Origin: Rhabdophis nuchalis
Lineage: Eukaryota; Chordata; Lepidosauria; Squamata; Natricidae
Direction: 5' to 3'
DNA: 64,000 nt
NCBI GenBank assembly: GCA_039707465.1
Contig: CM077646.1
Location: 83,042,715-83,106,714, forward strand
In this document: piece by piece, positions 22,798-33,537 of the stretch
How the letters are laid out: each line of letters begins with the position of its first letter
Position numbering within the stretch: position 1 is the stretch's first letter
The notes under the pieces: model-generated
What the model was told of the DNA's origin: nothing
The model's input: the letters and a program-made list of their open reading frames with translations, nothing else
The model's database searches: none
Translations under genes and position numbers: made by a program

Positions 22798-23680
22798 TCT
22801 CTGGCCATAGGGGGCGAACATCTTGCCCCTGTGGATGGGGCGCGCAACTTGGGTGTCCTCCTGGATACCCGGCTGTCCATGGAAGATCAAGTGACAGCCG
22901 TGGCCAGGAGGGCGTTTTACCAGGTTCGCCTGGTATGCCAGTTGCGCCCCCTATTGGATCGGGACGCCCTGCGCACAGTCACTCATGCTCTCGTGACATC
23001 CCGACTGGATTATTGCAACTCTCTCTACATGGGGCTCCCCTTGAGGTGCACCCGGAGGCTTCAGTTGGTCCAGAACGCAGCCGCGCGAGCAATTATGGGC
23101 ACCTCTAGGTTTGCCCACGTAACACCGCTCTTGCGCGAGCTGCACTGGCTACCTGTCGTCTTCCAGGTGCGCTTCAAGGTGTTAATTATCATCTTCAAAG
23201 CGCTCCATGGCTCGGGACCTAGCTACCTGCGGGATCGGATCCTGCCCCATACATCCTCACGGCCGATTCGCTCCCACAGAGAGGGACTTCTCCGGGTGCC
23301 GTCCACTAGACTTTGTCAGCGGGCGACGCCCAGGGGAAGGGCCTTCTCTGTGGCGGGCCCAGCCCTCTGGAACGACCTTCCCCCCGATATCAGGACAACC
23401 ACGGACCTCCGTTCCTTCCGCTTAAAATTAAAGACACACTTTTTTCGCCTGGCCGGCCTTGGGTAGTCTCTTTTTAGGTTAGGGGTTTTAGGGGTAATTT
23501 TTAGTCTAGTTTATGGGTTTTAGCGCAGGATCAATTTAATTCACTCTTTATTTTGTATTTTGTATTTTGTATTTGTCGATGGTCTTATTTGTATTTTTAA
23601 TTGCCTGTGCCCCGCCTCGAGTCCCCTTGGGGAGAGAGAGCGGGATATAAAATTAAATTATTATTATTATTATTATTATG
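22798..23680 (+). mobile_element. L2-like LINE, 5'-truncated young copy
   Basis: Begins abruptly at about 22801 with ctggccatagggggcgaac and ends in L2 signature tgccccgcctcgagtcc, gagcgggatataaaatta and an (ATT)n tail at 23655-23680. The coding part is close to the copy at 1-910 over about 220 codons. The 3' UTR differs, showing two subfamilies or tail exchange. Confidence 0.9.
22801..23466 (+). CDS. L2-like reverse transcriptase, C-terminal fragment
   Basis: Open for about 221 codons with no stop: LAIGGEHLAPVDGARNLGV, RLDYCNSLYMGLPLRCTRR, VQNAAARAIMG, ELHWLPVVF, ALWNDLPPDI and FFRLAGLG at the end. All of this is C-terminal to the YADD catalytic site, so the fragment cannot be an active enzyme. 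The upstream extension to 22780 is host DNA read in frame, not part of the element. Confidence 0.85.
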   Translation: MAIGGEHLAPVDGARNLGVLLDTRLSMEDQVTAVARRAFYQVRLVCQLRPLLDRDALRTVTHALVTSRLDYCNSLYMGLPLRCTRRLQLVQNAAARAIMGTSRFAHVTPLLRELHWLPVVFQVRFKVLIIIFKALHGSGPSYLRDRILPHTSSRPIRSHREGLLRVPSTRLCQRATPRGRAFSVAGPALWNDLPPDIRTTTDLRSFRLKLKTHFFRLAGLG

Positions 23681-23682
23681 TT

Positions 23683-23763
23683 GTTTCCCATTATTGGCAA
23701 CTTTAAGAACTGTGGACTTCATGGGACTTGAAGCCCTCAGTTGCTAAAGTTGAGAAACACTGT
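23683..23763. mobile_element. Short hAT MITE relic
   Basis: Inverted-repeat-like ends around ttggcaactttaagaactgt and ttgctaaagttgagaaacac, plus the ggacttca core shared with the hairpin MITEs. The borders are eroded. Confidence 0.5.
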
Positions 23764-24903
23764 TATAAAACTTCACTTCACGGGCAGGACTAGATTTTGC
23801 TGGGAAAGTATGTGTGGAACTACTTCCTGTCTGATGAGCAGATGGAATAATGATCTGGATCAATGTGACTCCATTTCCATATATGTCTGGTACTAATAGC
23901 CTTTCTCCTGCCTGATTGCACTGTTTTTATTGTTAAAAGCAGTCATCTTAAATGCAATAATGCATTGAGCATAATGGGCTTTTTGGCCTTCACACAAGTT
24001 GTACAATATGTCCTAGGTATAACATTTCTAGAATGGTGTCTAAAATGGCTAGTATGCCAGTCATCAACCTGATGCTGGACTTTTGAGATAACATATGTCC
24101 TAGATCAATCTTAATAAAGGGAGGTATATAATGATTTCTTAAAAGAGATCTTCTTTTTCATACTTTGCAAAAGAAAAGTGCTCATAATTACAATTACTAA
24201 AATGTGCTATTTTAATTGCAGGATTGTTCTAGATATTAAATGCCAGAAAATACATAACTTTGCATTTTTATAACCTTGCAAAGATTATAACATATATTGT
24301 TTATATTGAAAATTAGCATATTAACCCCTATTTTAAGTACTGGAAGGGTCCTGGATTTTTCAGTTGTGTCCTTTTCGAAACAAAATGGCCCCCATCTCTG
24401 CTGATAAAGGTGTTCGGGTACCTAATGTTCAGGGGCCCCATACTTAAAAGGAGAGCTGATGGAAATGCATGAGCTAACTGATGCTGTTATTCTTAGCCAA
24501 CTCAGTTTTTGACAAGCAAAAGGACTGGCTGACTGTTGAACACTAGATCTAGTCTTAAGAATGAGTTCATAAAATAATTCTAGTTTCTATACCTCTAATG
24601 TTACACAGCTTGCAATAGATTTGTGTCTAAATAATTAAACTAACGGGTGTTAAAAGTTTCATTATTTACTACTAAAGCACATTGTGTTAACTCCTTGGTA
24701 TAAATTATATAAGGTTTATTTTTTACTACTGCTTGTTGCTGCAGTTTAATAAATTATTTTTATTCTCTTAACTATTTTTATATTGATTTTAAATACCTAT
24801 TGATTTATTTTGCTTTTTTGTATGTTAGATCTTTATCCTGCCTTTCCTCTAAAGCTCGTTGACATATATAGCTTTTGCGCCTTCAATTTTCTTCCCACAA
24901 AAT
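23764..24903. other. AT-rich span, nothing recognised
   Basis: No coding or repeat signature seen. Confidence 0.4.
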
Positions 24904-24919
24904 AACCCTAAGAGGCAGA
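24904..24919 (+). repeat. Target-site duplication, left copy
   Basis: aaccctaagaggcaga; matches 26981-26996 (aaccctaagaggtaga) at 15 of 16 positions. Defines the left border of the L1-type element. Confidence 0.9.
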
Positions 24920-26980
24920 CTTCGCTTCCGGTATCCAAAGGCGACGGAAGTGTTTCGTCCGCCGCTTGCCATAACGGTGGGCTCCTTTGGGAGTACAGGA
25001 GGTTCTGGAGGAACCTCCTGCCGTAAGGGCGGCTCACTGGGAGCCCCCAACTTGGTGGCGGCCGGTGGGGTGCTCCCAGCCTCGCCCCAGGAGCCGGTAG
25101 GCAGAAGGGGGGACAAATCTTGCCTCTTCGCTGGATGGATCCCGGAGACAACAAATTGAATGAAAAGAGTAGCTGAAAAGCCGGAGATGGAGGGTTCTCC
25201 CTAATCTCCTGGACTACTGAAGAAGGATAAGCGACAGAACACTGTGAGTTCCAGTTCAATCAATTTTAAACGGAGATTAGAGGGGGGAGGTTTTTTTCTT
25301 TTTAACCCCCCTTAGACGAGGCAGCATTCAAAAGATCTGTCTCCAAACCAGAATGGAGAGAGAAAAGGGACTAACCTGCTATTTGAACTAACTATGGGAA
25401 AGAATTGTATCATATTGCAGTTGCAAAAATTTATCACAGAGCCCTTTCTAAAAAGTAAAATGCAACTTTCACTTTTCTTCCTGTGAAAGGGTGAGGCAAG
25501 ATGGCTCCTCTTTGTTCTCCATTTATAACTTCTCTACACCTATGAAGTCTTTTCCCTCCGTAACTGCTAGTGAAGCATTTTTTTTAAAAAAAATTCTTTA
25601 ACACCTGCCCCGAAGGCTCCCTTTGTCTCTTCTACTGCGTGGACTCCTAGATGTGGATTATACGGTTTTTTTTCTTGTTTTTTTTATGTACCTCTAAGAC
25701 TTGAGACAGTGAAAGAGAATTAGATTCTTTTTTATTTGGATTGCTCCGAGCTGTCTCGGCTGTCTGCTTCTTTGACACCATTTCCTTTACCAACTTTGAA
25801 CTGAGACAATGGGTCCAAAAACCGCCCACGGGAAAATCAACATCTGCCCCCTCCTCAGCAGTCTCCAGCCCTAGCATGCAACATTCGAAGATTACTTCAT
25901 TATTACAGAAATAATCTGCTGGAGAGAGTTCACAGGAATTATCGATTACCCAAATGTTTCAGGAGCTTATGAGAAATATGAATGAATTGCGGAAAGAGAT
26001 GGCAGATTTTAAAATAGGACTCATAGAAACACAACAAAGCACAATGGACAATAAACAAAGAATTATGACGTTGGAAGGGGGAGCAGCCAAGATGGGGAAA
26101 GAGATCAAGGAGATTCGAAAGGAAAATTTAAAATTAGGAAATTATATGTCTAAAATAGAATTTGAAAGAATGTCTTTTTTTCTCAGATTCCAGAACATAC
26201 CAGAGACAGAAAATGAAGATCTTAAAGATGTTATGAGTACAATATTAGCAGAATACCTTAAAAGAGATAAAGAACAACTCTGGTGGGATATGGACCTGGT
26301 CTATAGAATTAATTCAGCATATGCTAGAACTCACAATGTCCCAAGAGAGGTTCATGTTAAATTTCTTAGGAGGTTCACAAGGGATGAGATATTGGGGGCC
26401 CAAAGGGGTCCCCCCCTTAAGGTATCAAGACAAAGAAATAACCATTTTGAAACAAATTCCAAAAAAAATAGAGAAACAAGAAGGAAATACTCCTTCTTGT
26501 CTAAGAAATTATATAATAAAGGAATTTGGTTTAAATGGTTATTGCCAGAGGGAATGCTGATCTTCTGGGAGGGGGGTAAGACAAGAATTAAAATGTTAAA
26601 TGAGGCAGAAGCCTTTTTTCAAAAACACTCTTACCTCCTAGAGAACGGAGATGGGGGAACGAAGGAGGAGCAATGGCCCCTCCTAGTGACAGGGAAGAAG
26701 AAGCAATATCGAAAAGGCTCAGATCACAAAAATGATTTTATTTGAAATTTTATTGTAATTGTCGATACAATAGAAAATGGCAAAGAAAGAGATGATTGAA
26801 CATATGGTTGATACAATGTAAACTCTGTATATGCTTATCTGTTACCTTTAAAAATGTAAACTTGTGAGGTTTGGGAGGACTACCACCACCGGCATGGGAG
26901 CTACCAAAATTTTATATATACCTTATTCCTTTCCCCATGTATATTTTGAAAACCAATACAAATTTAAACAAAAAAAAACA
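24920..26980 (+). mobile_element. L1-type element with ORF1 only (HAL1-like), full length by its duplication
   Basis: The 2.06-kb element is bounded by a 16-bp target duplication. It comprises a GC-rich, CpG-containing 5' UTR (24920-25808), an L1 ORF1 (25809-26745) and only 235 bp after it, ending gaaaaccaatacaaattt and an A-rich tail (26965-26980). A normal L1 carries ORF2 (endonuclease plus RT, about 3.8 kb) between ORF1 and the 3' UTR; none is present. The duplication on both sides shows that the insertion occurred in this short form or was deleted afterwards without touching its ends. The mammalian half-L1 (HAL1) elements have this plan. caagatggc occurs at 25497-25505. Confidence 0.85.
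25809..26745 (+). pseudogene. L1 ORF1p (RNA-binding nucleic-acid chaperone), N-terminally damaged
   Basis: ORF1p coats L1 RNA as trimers in the ribonucleoprotein particle. From the internal Met at 25954 the frame is open for 263 codons: coiled coil about residues 1-70; RRM about 73-165, opening with FFLRFQNIPE and closing with REVHVKF and TRDEILGA; C-terminal domain about 168-225 with FLSKKLYNKGIWFKWLLPEG. The probable original start is the ATG at 25809 (MGPKTAHGK). A one-base frameshift near 25830-25837 in an A run and a TAA at 25912-25914 break the N-terminal Ser/Pro-rich part. Total length would be about 312 codons, usual for reptile L1. RRM and C-terminal domains look intact. Confidence 0.88.
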
Positions 26981-26996
26981 AACCCTAAGAGGTAGA
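26981..26996 (+). repeat. Target-site duplication, right copy
   Basis: aaccctaagaggtaga follows the A-rich tail of the L1-type element; one transition from the left copy. Confidence 0.9.
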
Positions 26997-27429
26997 TAGG
27001 ATTGAGAGAGGATGAGGTTCCATAGCTAAGGATAAACGTGAACCTGAGTCAGCCCTACCTAGCCCAATACCTTAATTGCTAAATAACACAGGCATAAAAA
27101 TTATTACTTATAAAACATTCAGATTTAACTTAATTATTTTATTTTATATAACATAGGACACAATATGAATGGAACTTTGCTTGTTTGTTATATTTCTATC
27201 CTCCTCCAGGGTTTTTTCCCTCCCTGGAATTCAAATAAGCCCTTCTCATTCCCCACCACCGCTACCACCACCCTATGAGATTGGTTGGGCTAAGGGACAA
27301 CTGCCCACTATTTCCATGGTTAACCATGGATTAGAATCTGGGACTCCTCAGACTGTTCAGAAAAAATGAGTGCACCCTGGGCAAGAAATTCTCATTTAAA
27401 TCTTCCAGGATTTATATCTTAAAAAATCT
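26997..27429. other. Nothing recognised
   Basis: A short Pro/Ser-rich frame at 27169-27369 has no domain motif; no repeat family named. Confidence 0.4.
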
Positions 27430-27476
27430 ATTTTGGGCTTATTTTCAGGGTGGGTCTTATTTTCTGAGAAACATGG
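27430..27476. mobile_element. End fragment of TIR DNA transposon (family C)
   Basis: gggcttattttcaggg and gtcttattttctgagaaacatgg match the terminal region of the fuller copy at 37376-37617; TA follows at 27477. Confidence 0.55.
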
Positions 27477-29859
27477 TATCAGCTGTACTCAACACCCCTA
27501 GGTTTATCACTTGCAATCACCCAAATATTTCCCATTTTAAAAAGTTGACTTCATCTACTATATTCTCTCCCTTTGTCTTAGTGTCATTAGTGTGCACAAA
27601 AAAGTGAATTTTCATTCCTTCATTTCATTTATACCTTTGACTACATTCCTCTCTTGTATTCCAAGTCACTATGTTCCATAAATCATGGCTGTCACCATGG
27701 CTACACACCCATGATATTGACCTCTATTGCCCTTGAAAAATCATTATGAGGTTTTTCTCATAATGGTTTGCAGTAAAATAGTTGTAGGCATGAACAGAGT
27801 ACCACTCACTTTGAGCACATGATACCAAAAGCTTAATATGAGTCCAGCTCATCCAAGGATAGACACACTGTTCTACACAAGTTAAGATCCGTGTTCTAAA
27901 CATTATCTTACAATCCAATATACAGTTGTCCACATCCTACTAATTAGCAAGCACATGCAGTGTACTGCAGCATTAAGCTATATTTATATTTAATTAATAT
28001 AACTTTTAAAAATAGGAAATATTAAATATTTATACAGCCATTTAAGGTCTATCTTCTTCAAAGATATCTCAATAAAATGAAGATATGAATTAATGAGTTT
28101 ATTGAAATTATAGCCACATGTCAGAGGAAGAACTATTTGGCACTTATAGAAAACATTTCTCCATTAACCCCTCTGATAATATAACCATAATCTGAACAGA
28201 ATAGCACATTGAAATTTGTGAAGGAAAAATGTCATTAAATAGAATAAGGGACTTTAATTAAAACAGGAAAAATGAAGAGGTAGAGCAACGATCAGACTAT
28301 AAAGTGCTGTGGCTATTGTGATTTCAAAGTTACTTTCACAAATGAAAGGAGTGGTGGAACTTGTTAACTGCTGACTGTCCAATTTTGATAAATTAATAAT
28401 TAATTTTTGCAATACCCAAAGGTATCTCAGTAAGTTACTTGTTGGAAATAGCTATAAAGCATCCTATCATAGGCCTTGAAACAATTTTAGAAGTTAAATC
28501 TAGGCAAACAAGTGAATACAAGCAAGTGATACAACAGGGAAACCATTGTGGAGGGGTGGGGAATTCTCATTTGCTTCACTGCAGAAATTAAGATCTTACA
28601 TAACTAGTACTTAACTAATGAATGATAAGAGGTGCACTTTAGTAACATCTGATCTGCCAAAGATTCTTCAGTTATGATGTAGTTGATACTGAGCTAGCAA
28701 TGGCTTGACTCACTATGTTGCAATGCCCTACATTTCCCTACTAAAAGTATAACCCATGTAGTACAAATCAAATGGAAAGCAATGTTAACTAATGGGATTG
28801 TTATGTAGTTATTTACTACATTTATTTCACATCTTTCCTTCATGCATACATGCCTCTGTCTGCCTCTCCTAGCCATTTGATAAATAAAACTGAGGGATAT
28901 CAATGAAGACAATATAATTGTACAACATAATTAGAAATCAAAACACTTGGTTTCTCAGAATAAAAATCATTCCTCCAGTTTTTAAAATAAGTTTTCTTCC
29001 ATTTCCTACAACAGGAGCACTATGGGTTTCTTATTAAATTTAATGTGTTTATTTATCCTGCTTATTAAGCCCAAATAATAAGTGCTAAAGTTTACCCACC
29101 TGTGTTCTAAATAAGCACAAATGTCAATGGCTTATGAAATGATGGAATTTACTTTTTATAAAACTAATTTCGGCTTCCATTAAAATGCTAGAAAATTTGT
29201 TTACAAATATTCTTTCAGAATATTTCTATCATGGTAAATAACGTGCATACATCGATGGCTTAATCAGTCTCTTGCAGTGTTTTATTAAAGCTATTCTATT
29301 TATAGAATCACATAGCCATTTTGTCCTTTTTTACTAATATTTTATTTTTATGATACAGCAGTAAAGCAAATTACCAGTAGCCTCTGAATATGAATTCAGC
29401 ATTATCACATCCACTGTAATGGGAACCATATACTGTATATTCTGATGAAAGTTATATTACAATTCGGTTGCATGTAAGAGTAAGGGGGAATATACAGAAG
29501 GCATATTAATCACTACTGCAAAACACAGGCAGCCCAAAAGTAAATTAAATTGTTGGTGGGTTTTTTTGCAAAGCAAGGCCAAAAACGTAAGATATTAGAC
29601 ATGTTCATTTATAGAGTTAAGTAACAGAAATAATGCAAAAGATGACAGCAAACAGCTTAAGGGAATTCAAAATTTTGTTCTGTTGATTTCTAATTTAACA
29701 AACTATGAAGTTTCAACTTAATACTGATTATTCCAAAGACGCTAATAACCAATATTGCATTTAAACTTCAGCATTTTTTTTTACTGTCAAAGACCAGTAA
29801 TTTAGCAAGGATTATAAGATTCTATTTATATATTATTTACTACATTTGTTTCCTGCCAT
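27477..29859. other. 2.4 kb AT-rich span, nothing recognised
   Basis: No coding or repeat signature seen. Mostly unique-looking sequence with A/T runs. Confidence 0.4.
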
Positions 29860-29950
29860 CTCGTCTCTTGGTGATTTGGGGTGGCTTACAACATTAAAAG
29901 CAATTAAACCTTAAAAAGTAAATATTTCTAAAAACAATAAAAATAGAATT
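29860..29950 (-). mobile_element. Old L2-like 3' tail
   Basis: tcctgccatctcgtctcttg and ggggtggcttacaac correspond to a diverged minus-strand version of the L2 terminal signature; both borders are unclear. Confidence 0.4.
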
Positions 29951-30270
29951 ACACTCACAAGTAACCACAACACATAACACAACCACACATAATGTAAAAG
30001 ATAAACTCTAAAAGCAGTGGGAAGTTACTTACTACAGATGCTGACTGAGAGGGAATCCCTGCCTTGTTGGTGATCCCTTGTTATCAATTGCTGCACCCTA
30101 CAGGCCACTGCTCAAGATTTTGCTGCTTTATTGGTTATAGCAGAAGGATCATCAACAAAGTAATAGGATGAGCAGCAATGCCATGGTCAAGAAGGCTTGC
30201 TAACAGAGGCATATGCTACGTTTATTGGATAAATTTACAATGTAAAAGGATTTGCCTCTATGTTTTCTTA
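29951..30270. other. Nothing recognised
   Basis: No coding or repeat signature seen. Confidence 0.4.
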
Positions 30271-30278
30271 CCCTAAGG

Positions 30279-30413
30279 CAGGGATGTCCAAACTTGGGAA
30301 CTTTAAGACTTGTGGACTTCAACTCCCAGAATTCCCCAGCCAGCTATGCTGGCTGGGGAATTCTGGGAGTTGAAGTCCACAAGTCTTAAAGTTCCCAAGT
30401 TTGGACATCCCTG
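30279..30413. mobile_element. hAT hairpin MITE, perfect 66-bp inverted repeat
   Basis: 135 bp made of two 66-bp arms that are exact reverse complements, separated by tat. Ends are cagggatgtccaaacttg and its complement. A perfect 8-bp duplication, ccctaagg, flanks it (30271-30278 and 30414-30421). Core blocks ggacttcaactcccagaatt and cccagccagc are the same as in the imperfect MITEs. Lack of any arm mismatch implies very recent insertion or arm correction. A transcript through it would fold into a long perfect hairpin. Confidence 0.97.
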
Positions 30414-30421
30414 CCCTAAGG

Positions 30422-31359
30422 TCAACGGCAAGGAGATTATAATAGATGATGTAGGAACACTAAACTATGAACATTACACTGAGAAAAGATTCAATATTTT
30501 TTTAATCTTTCTTTCTTATAGCCATCCATCTATCCCCCCCAAAAAATTGTGATGAACAAACAAAAACAATTACATTTTAAAAGAAAGCAACCAAAATTGC
30601 ATTAAGATACAATAAAAACGCAAACCATTAATCGTATGCACCCATATTTAAGATCCTACTCTGAGGTGTCAAGGGAAATTTATTTCACTGATTGTGGACT
30701 CTGTTTCAAGGAAACATACTTCAAGAACTTTAGGAACTAAGTTCGAATTATTTTCCTATTCATTTTCCAGAACATTCTGAGCAGTGGCCTTTAAGGGCTC
30801 TTTCTTGATCATGTTTCACAGATCACCACTACAATTACATACATTGACTGATTTATCCAGTGTATTTTAATGGCTCTAAAAGTCTGCCACAGTAGTCTGA
30901 ATAAGTGCAGCTTCTTTAAGAAGATGCTGACAGATATAACAAGCATGTCCTTCCTCTTTCTAACTCACCTTTTGTGCTTCAAATCTGCATAGATGTACAT
31001 ATCTATTTCGAACACTATCAAAATCCTACATGCATATCACTGTTACAGCTGTTTAAAAAGGTTTCAGAGAATTTGTAATCATTTTCACTCACTATTAAAT
31101 CCCTTGATCCCTTAAAATATTTAACAATATACAATGTGTTACCTAAAACTAGGTATGCATGTTTCAATAATAATTCAGAAAAATTCCCTGGTCTTGCATA
31201 ACAGCAAATAGAACCCCTCTCTTTATTCATTAAAGCAGGCCATCTATCTTAAGGAATTTACTCTTTAAAGAAAAAGTATCCTTGTAAAAATCACAGAGAG
31301 AAGCTATATACACACAAGGTCCAAAATACATTTTTCCCCAAACTATTTTTTAACTATAT
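30422..31359. other. AT-rich span, nothing recognised
   Basis: No coding or repeat signature seen. Confidence 0.4.
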
Positions 31360-31570
31360 ATGGTTGTACCAGATAACATTGACTCATCTCAGAAAGCTAA
31401 GCAGGATCAAGCTTGTGAATGTTTCATCTAGATTTCATCTGGAAATCTCAGGACTGGAAAGTAAATACCAAAGAATTATTCAATAATATAACAATGGAAA
31501 ACAACTTCCTTATCACACTGTAATTAAGAAAACTGTCTATGATGTCACCTGGAATCAAACTCAGGTTCAA
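31360..31570 (+). mobile_element. 5S-rRNA-derived SINE, diverged
   Basis: 31378-31440 aligns with the 5S rRNA internal promoter region: catctcagaaagctaagcag then gatcaagcttgtgaatg, where 5S has a continuous AGCTAAGCAGGGTCGGGC. The A-box-like agctaagcagg is at 31395-31405. The downstream body ggaaaacaacttccttatc and a Bov-B-type tail-like gatgtcacctggaatcaaac (31540-31559) fit the squamate SINEs that join a 5S head to an RTE-type tail. It is too diverged to be a 5S gene. Confidence 0.6.
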
Positions 31571-31950
31571 GAAGACTTTTCTTAGATAATAGATCAAAAC
31601 CTCCTTCTGTAGAACGTAAAAGATCAAGCAATTTAAAATAAATCAGTGGTGACATTATCTGAACAGAGATCCATTCATCATGAGGGATGAATGCAGTTTT
31701 CGCTAGCATCACATTACATTCCTCATTGCAAGCAGAAAATGGAAATTGTCTAAAAAATAAAAATAAATCTTCTCCTTGTTCATTTGTAAAAAAAACCAAA
31801 CCTATTCTAAAGTTATTCTGCAAAACTAATTCTATGGTTAGCCCAGAATATATTAGCAGTTATTTCATCATTATAGAAAATAATATTTCCCCTGAAAAAC
31901 CACATTTATAGAGGTCTAAACACTGGTACCGGTTTCTTCATCAGGCTAAA
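31571..31950. other. Nothing recognised
   Basis: No coding or repeat signature seen. Confidence 0.4.
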
Positions 31951-32030
31951 ACAGAGTTTTTCAAGTTCAGCAACTTTAAGATTTGTGGTTGGGGAATCTG
32001 GGGATTTCTGGGAGTTGAAGTTTACACATC
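31951..32030. mobile_element. Degraded hAT hairpin MITE
   Basis: cagagtttttcaagttcagc then aactttaagatttgtgg and tctgggagttgaagtttac are mutated versions of the hairpin-MITE terminus and core. Right terminus not found. Confidence 0.5.
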
Positions 32031-32261
32031 TCTAAATCTACATTATAATCTTTGTATTGGTAACTTTCAATATGCAGCAAATCCTTATATAATATTTGGC
32101 AGAACATTTGAATGTAATTTTGGGATAGATATACAGGAAATTGAAAATAACCTGATTTTAGATAAAATGTTTTATTGTACATGCATACTGCTGAAATTTA
32201 CCTTTACCTGAAATATTCCTTCTGATAATTTACCAAATATTTGTACTTGAACTTGTACAAT

Positions 32262-33125
32262 TTCAATTCAATTCAATTTATTCAATTTATATACCGCCCT
32301 TCTCCCTTCCAGGACTCAGGACGGTGCACAGCCATAGTAAAAATAGGTAGTACAAAAGCTAAAATGACATATTAAAATGTATTAAATGTATTGGCCTGCA
32401 GTTAAAACCCCATACTAAAATCAATTAAAAACTATGAGAGGCTGGCAGCACGAAATACAGTGATCCCTCGTTTTTCGCGGCTTCATGTTTCGCGGCTTCA
32501 GTGCTTCGCGGGTTTTTCAAAAATACAGAATAGAAAAAAAATGCATCGGTAGGAGGCAAGCGCCCCCTAGTGCTTGCTTTAAACGATGTCCACCAACTCA
32601 AGTTTCCGGTGCGAATCCTACTTCGCGGTTTTTCAGTTTTCGCGGAAGGTTCCGGTCCCCATTAACCGCGAAAAACGAGGGATCACTGTAAATGTGTCTT
32701 CAGGGCCTGACGGAAGAGACGTAGGTCTGTGATGGTACGTAGTTCGGGGGTAGGTCATTCCAAAGGGCAGGGGCTGCCACAGAGAAGGCTCTCCCCCTGG
32801 GGGTCACCGGCTGACATTGTCTGGCCGACGGCACCCTGAGGAGGCCCTCTCTGTGGGAACGAACTGGTCGGTGGGAGATATTTGGCAGCAGGAGGCAGTC
32901 TTGCAGGTAACCAGGTCCCTTGCCATGGAACGCTTTAATGATGGTCACTAATATCTTGAAGCGCACCCAGAAAGCCACAGGCAGCCAGTGCAGCTCACGC
33001 AGGAGAGGTGTCACATGGGAGCATCTAGATGCTCCCAAAATCCCCCGTGCGGCCGCATTCTGGACCAACTGGAGCCTCCGGGTGCACCTCAAGGGAAGCC
33101 CCATGTAGAGAGCGTTACAGTAGTC
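32262..33125 (-). mobile_element. L2-like LINE 3' part, interrupted by a MITE
   Basis: The tail (caattcaattcaattt) at 32262-32282 is followed by L2 signature ataccgcccttctccc. The RT C-terminus is on the minus strand at 33104-32700: GLPLRCTRRLQLVQNAAARG, ELHWLPVAF, SHREGLLRVPSA, ALWNDLPP. The frame drifts after ALWNDLPP, so the end of the protein is shifted. The MITE at 32458-32688 lies in the 3' UTR. The 5' end is truncated at about 33125 beside another LINE tail. Confidence 0.88.
32458..32688. mobile_element. Tigger-like MITE, 231 bp
   Basis: The first 23 bp (cagtgatccctcgttttt...) and the last 23 bp are exact inverted repeats. TA is duplicated at 32456-32457 and 32689-32690. cagtgatccctcg is close to the terminus of pogo/Tigger-group elements of the Tc1/mariner superfamily. 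The interior has the CGCGG-rich subterminal repeats ttcgcggcttc (twice) and no transposase. Confidence 0.92.
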
Positions 33126-33182
33126 ATTGTAATATTCATATCATTGTAATTTTAGTACAATGACAATAAAGATTATTATTAC
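33126..33182 (+). mobile_element. LINE 3' tail fragment (same end as 8641-9180)
   Basis: gtacaatgacaataaagatt followed by attattac, preceded by a partial duplicate of cattgtaat. Plus-strand counterpart of the tails at 8.6 and 62.8 kb. Confidence 0.6.
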
Positions 33183-33287
33183 TTGTAATTTGTACTTGGG
33201 AAAGTACAAGTTGTGTGCTGTGATTCAATGAAAAAATTCTTGTCATCAAATATGTGTAAACAGATAAACTCCAATCACAAAAGAAAG

Positions 33288-33349
33288 AGGAAGGAAGGAA
33301 GGAAGGAAGGAAGGAAGGAAGGAAGGAAGGAAGGAAGGAAGGAAGGAAG
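33288..33349 (+). repeat. (GGAA)n microsatellite
   Basis: About 15 perfect copies of ggaa. Confidence 0.96.
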
Positions 33350-33537
33350 ATGAGGAAGTTCTTAAAAGTTAGAAATGAATACTTAGATATTCTGTTTAGA
33401 CATATTGATGATAATGTTTTTAGCTCATCTTTAATCACAACACACTGTAGAATACTGCTGGAAATTATGCTGGAAATTAACTATTCCTATTTAATTTCCT
33501 CATTGCAGCTGGACAGAAAAATTAATTCATTCTTAAC

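Noticed and set aside
25647..25877. 76-codon minus-strand frame over the L1 5' UTR/ORF1 start
   Set aside because: It is the reverse reading of the damaged ORF1 N-terminus; the plus-strand L1 frame explains the region.
30310..30552. 80-codon frame starting in the palindromic MITE
   Set aside because: Starts inside the hairpin and runs into unrelated sequence; no motif.
31378..31440. Possible 5S rRNA gene
   Set aside because: Only the internal promoter region resembles 5S, with many changes, and no T-run terminator is placed correctly; SINE relic is the better reading.
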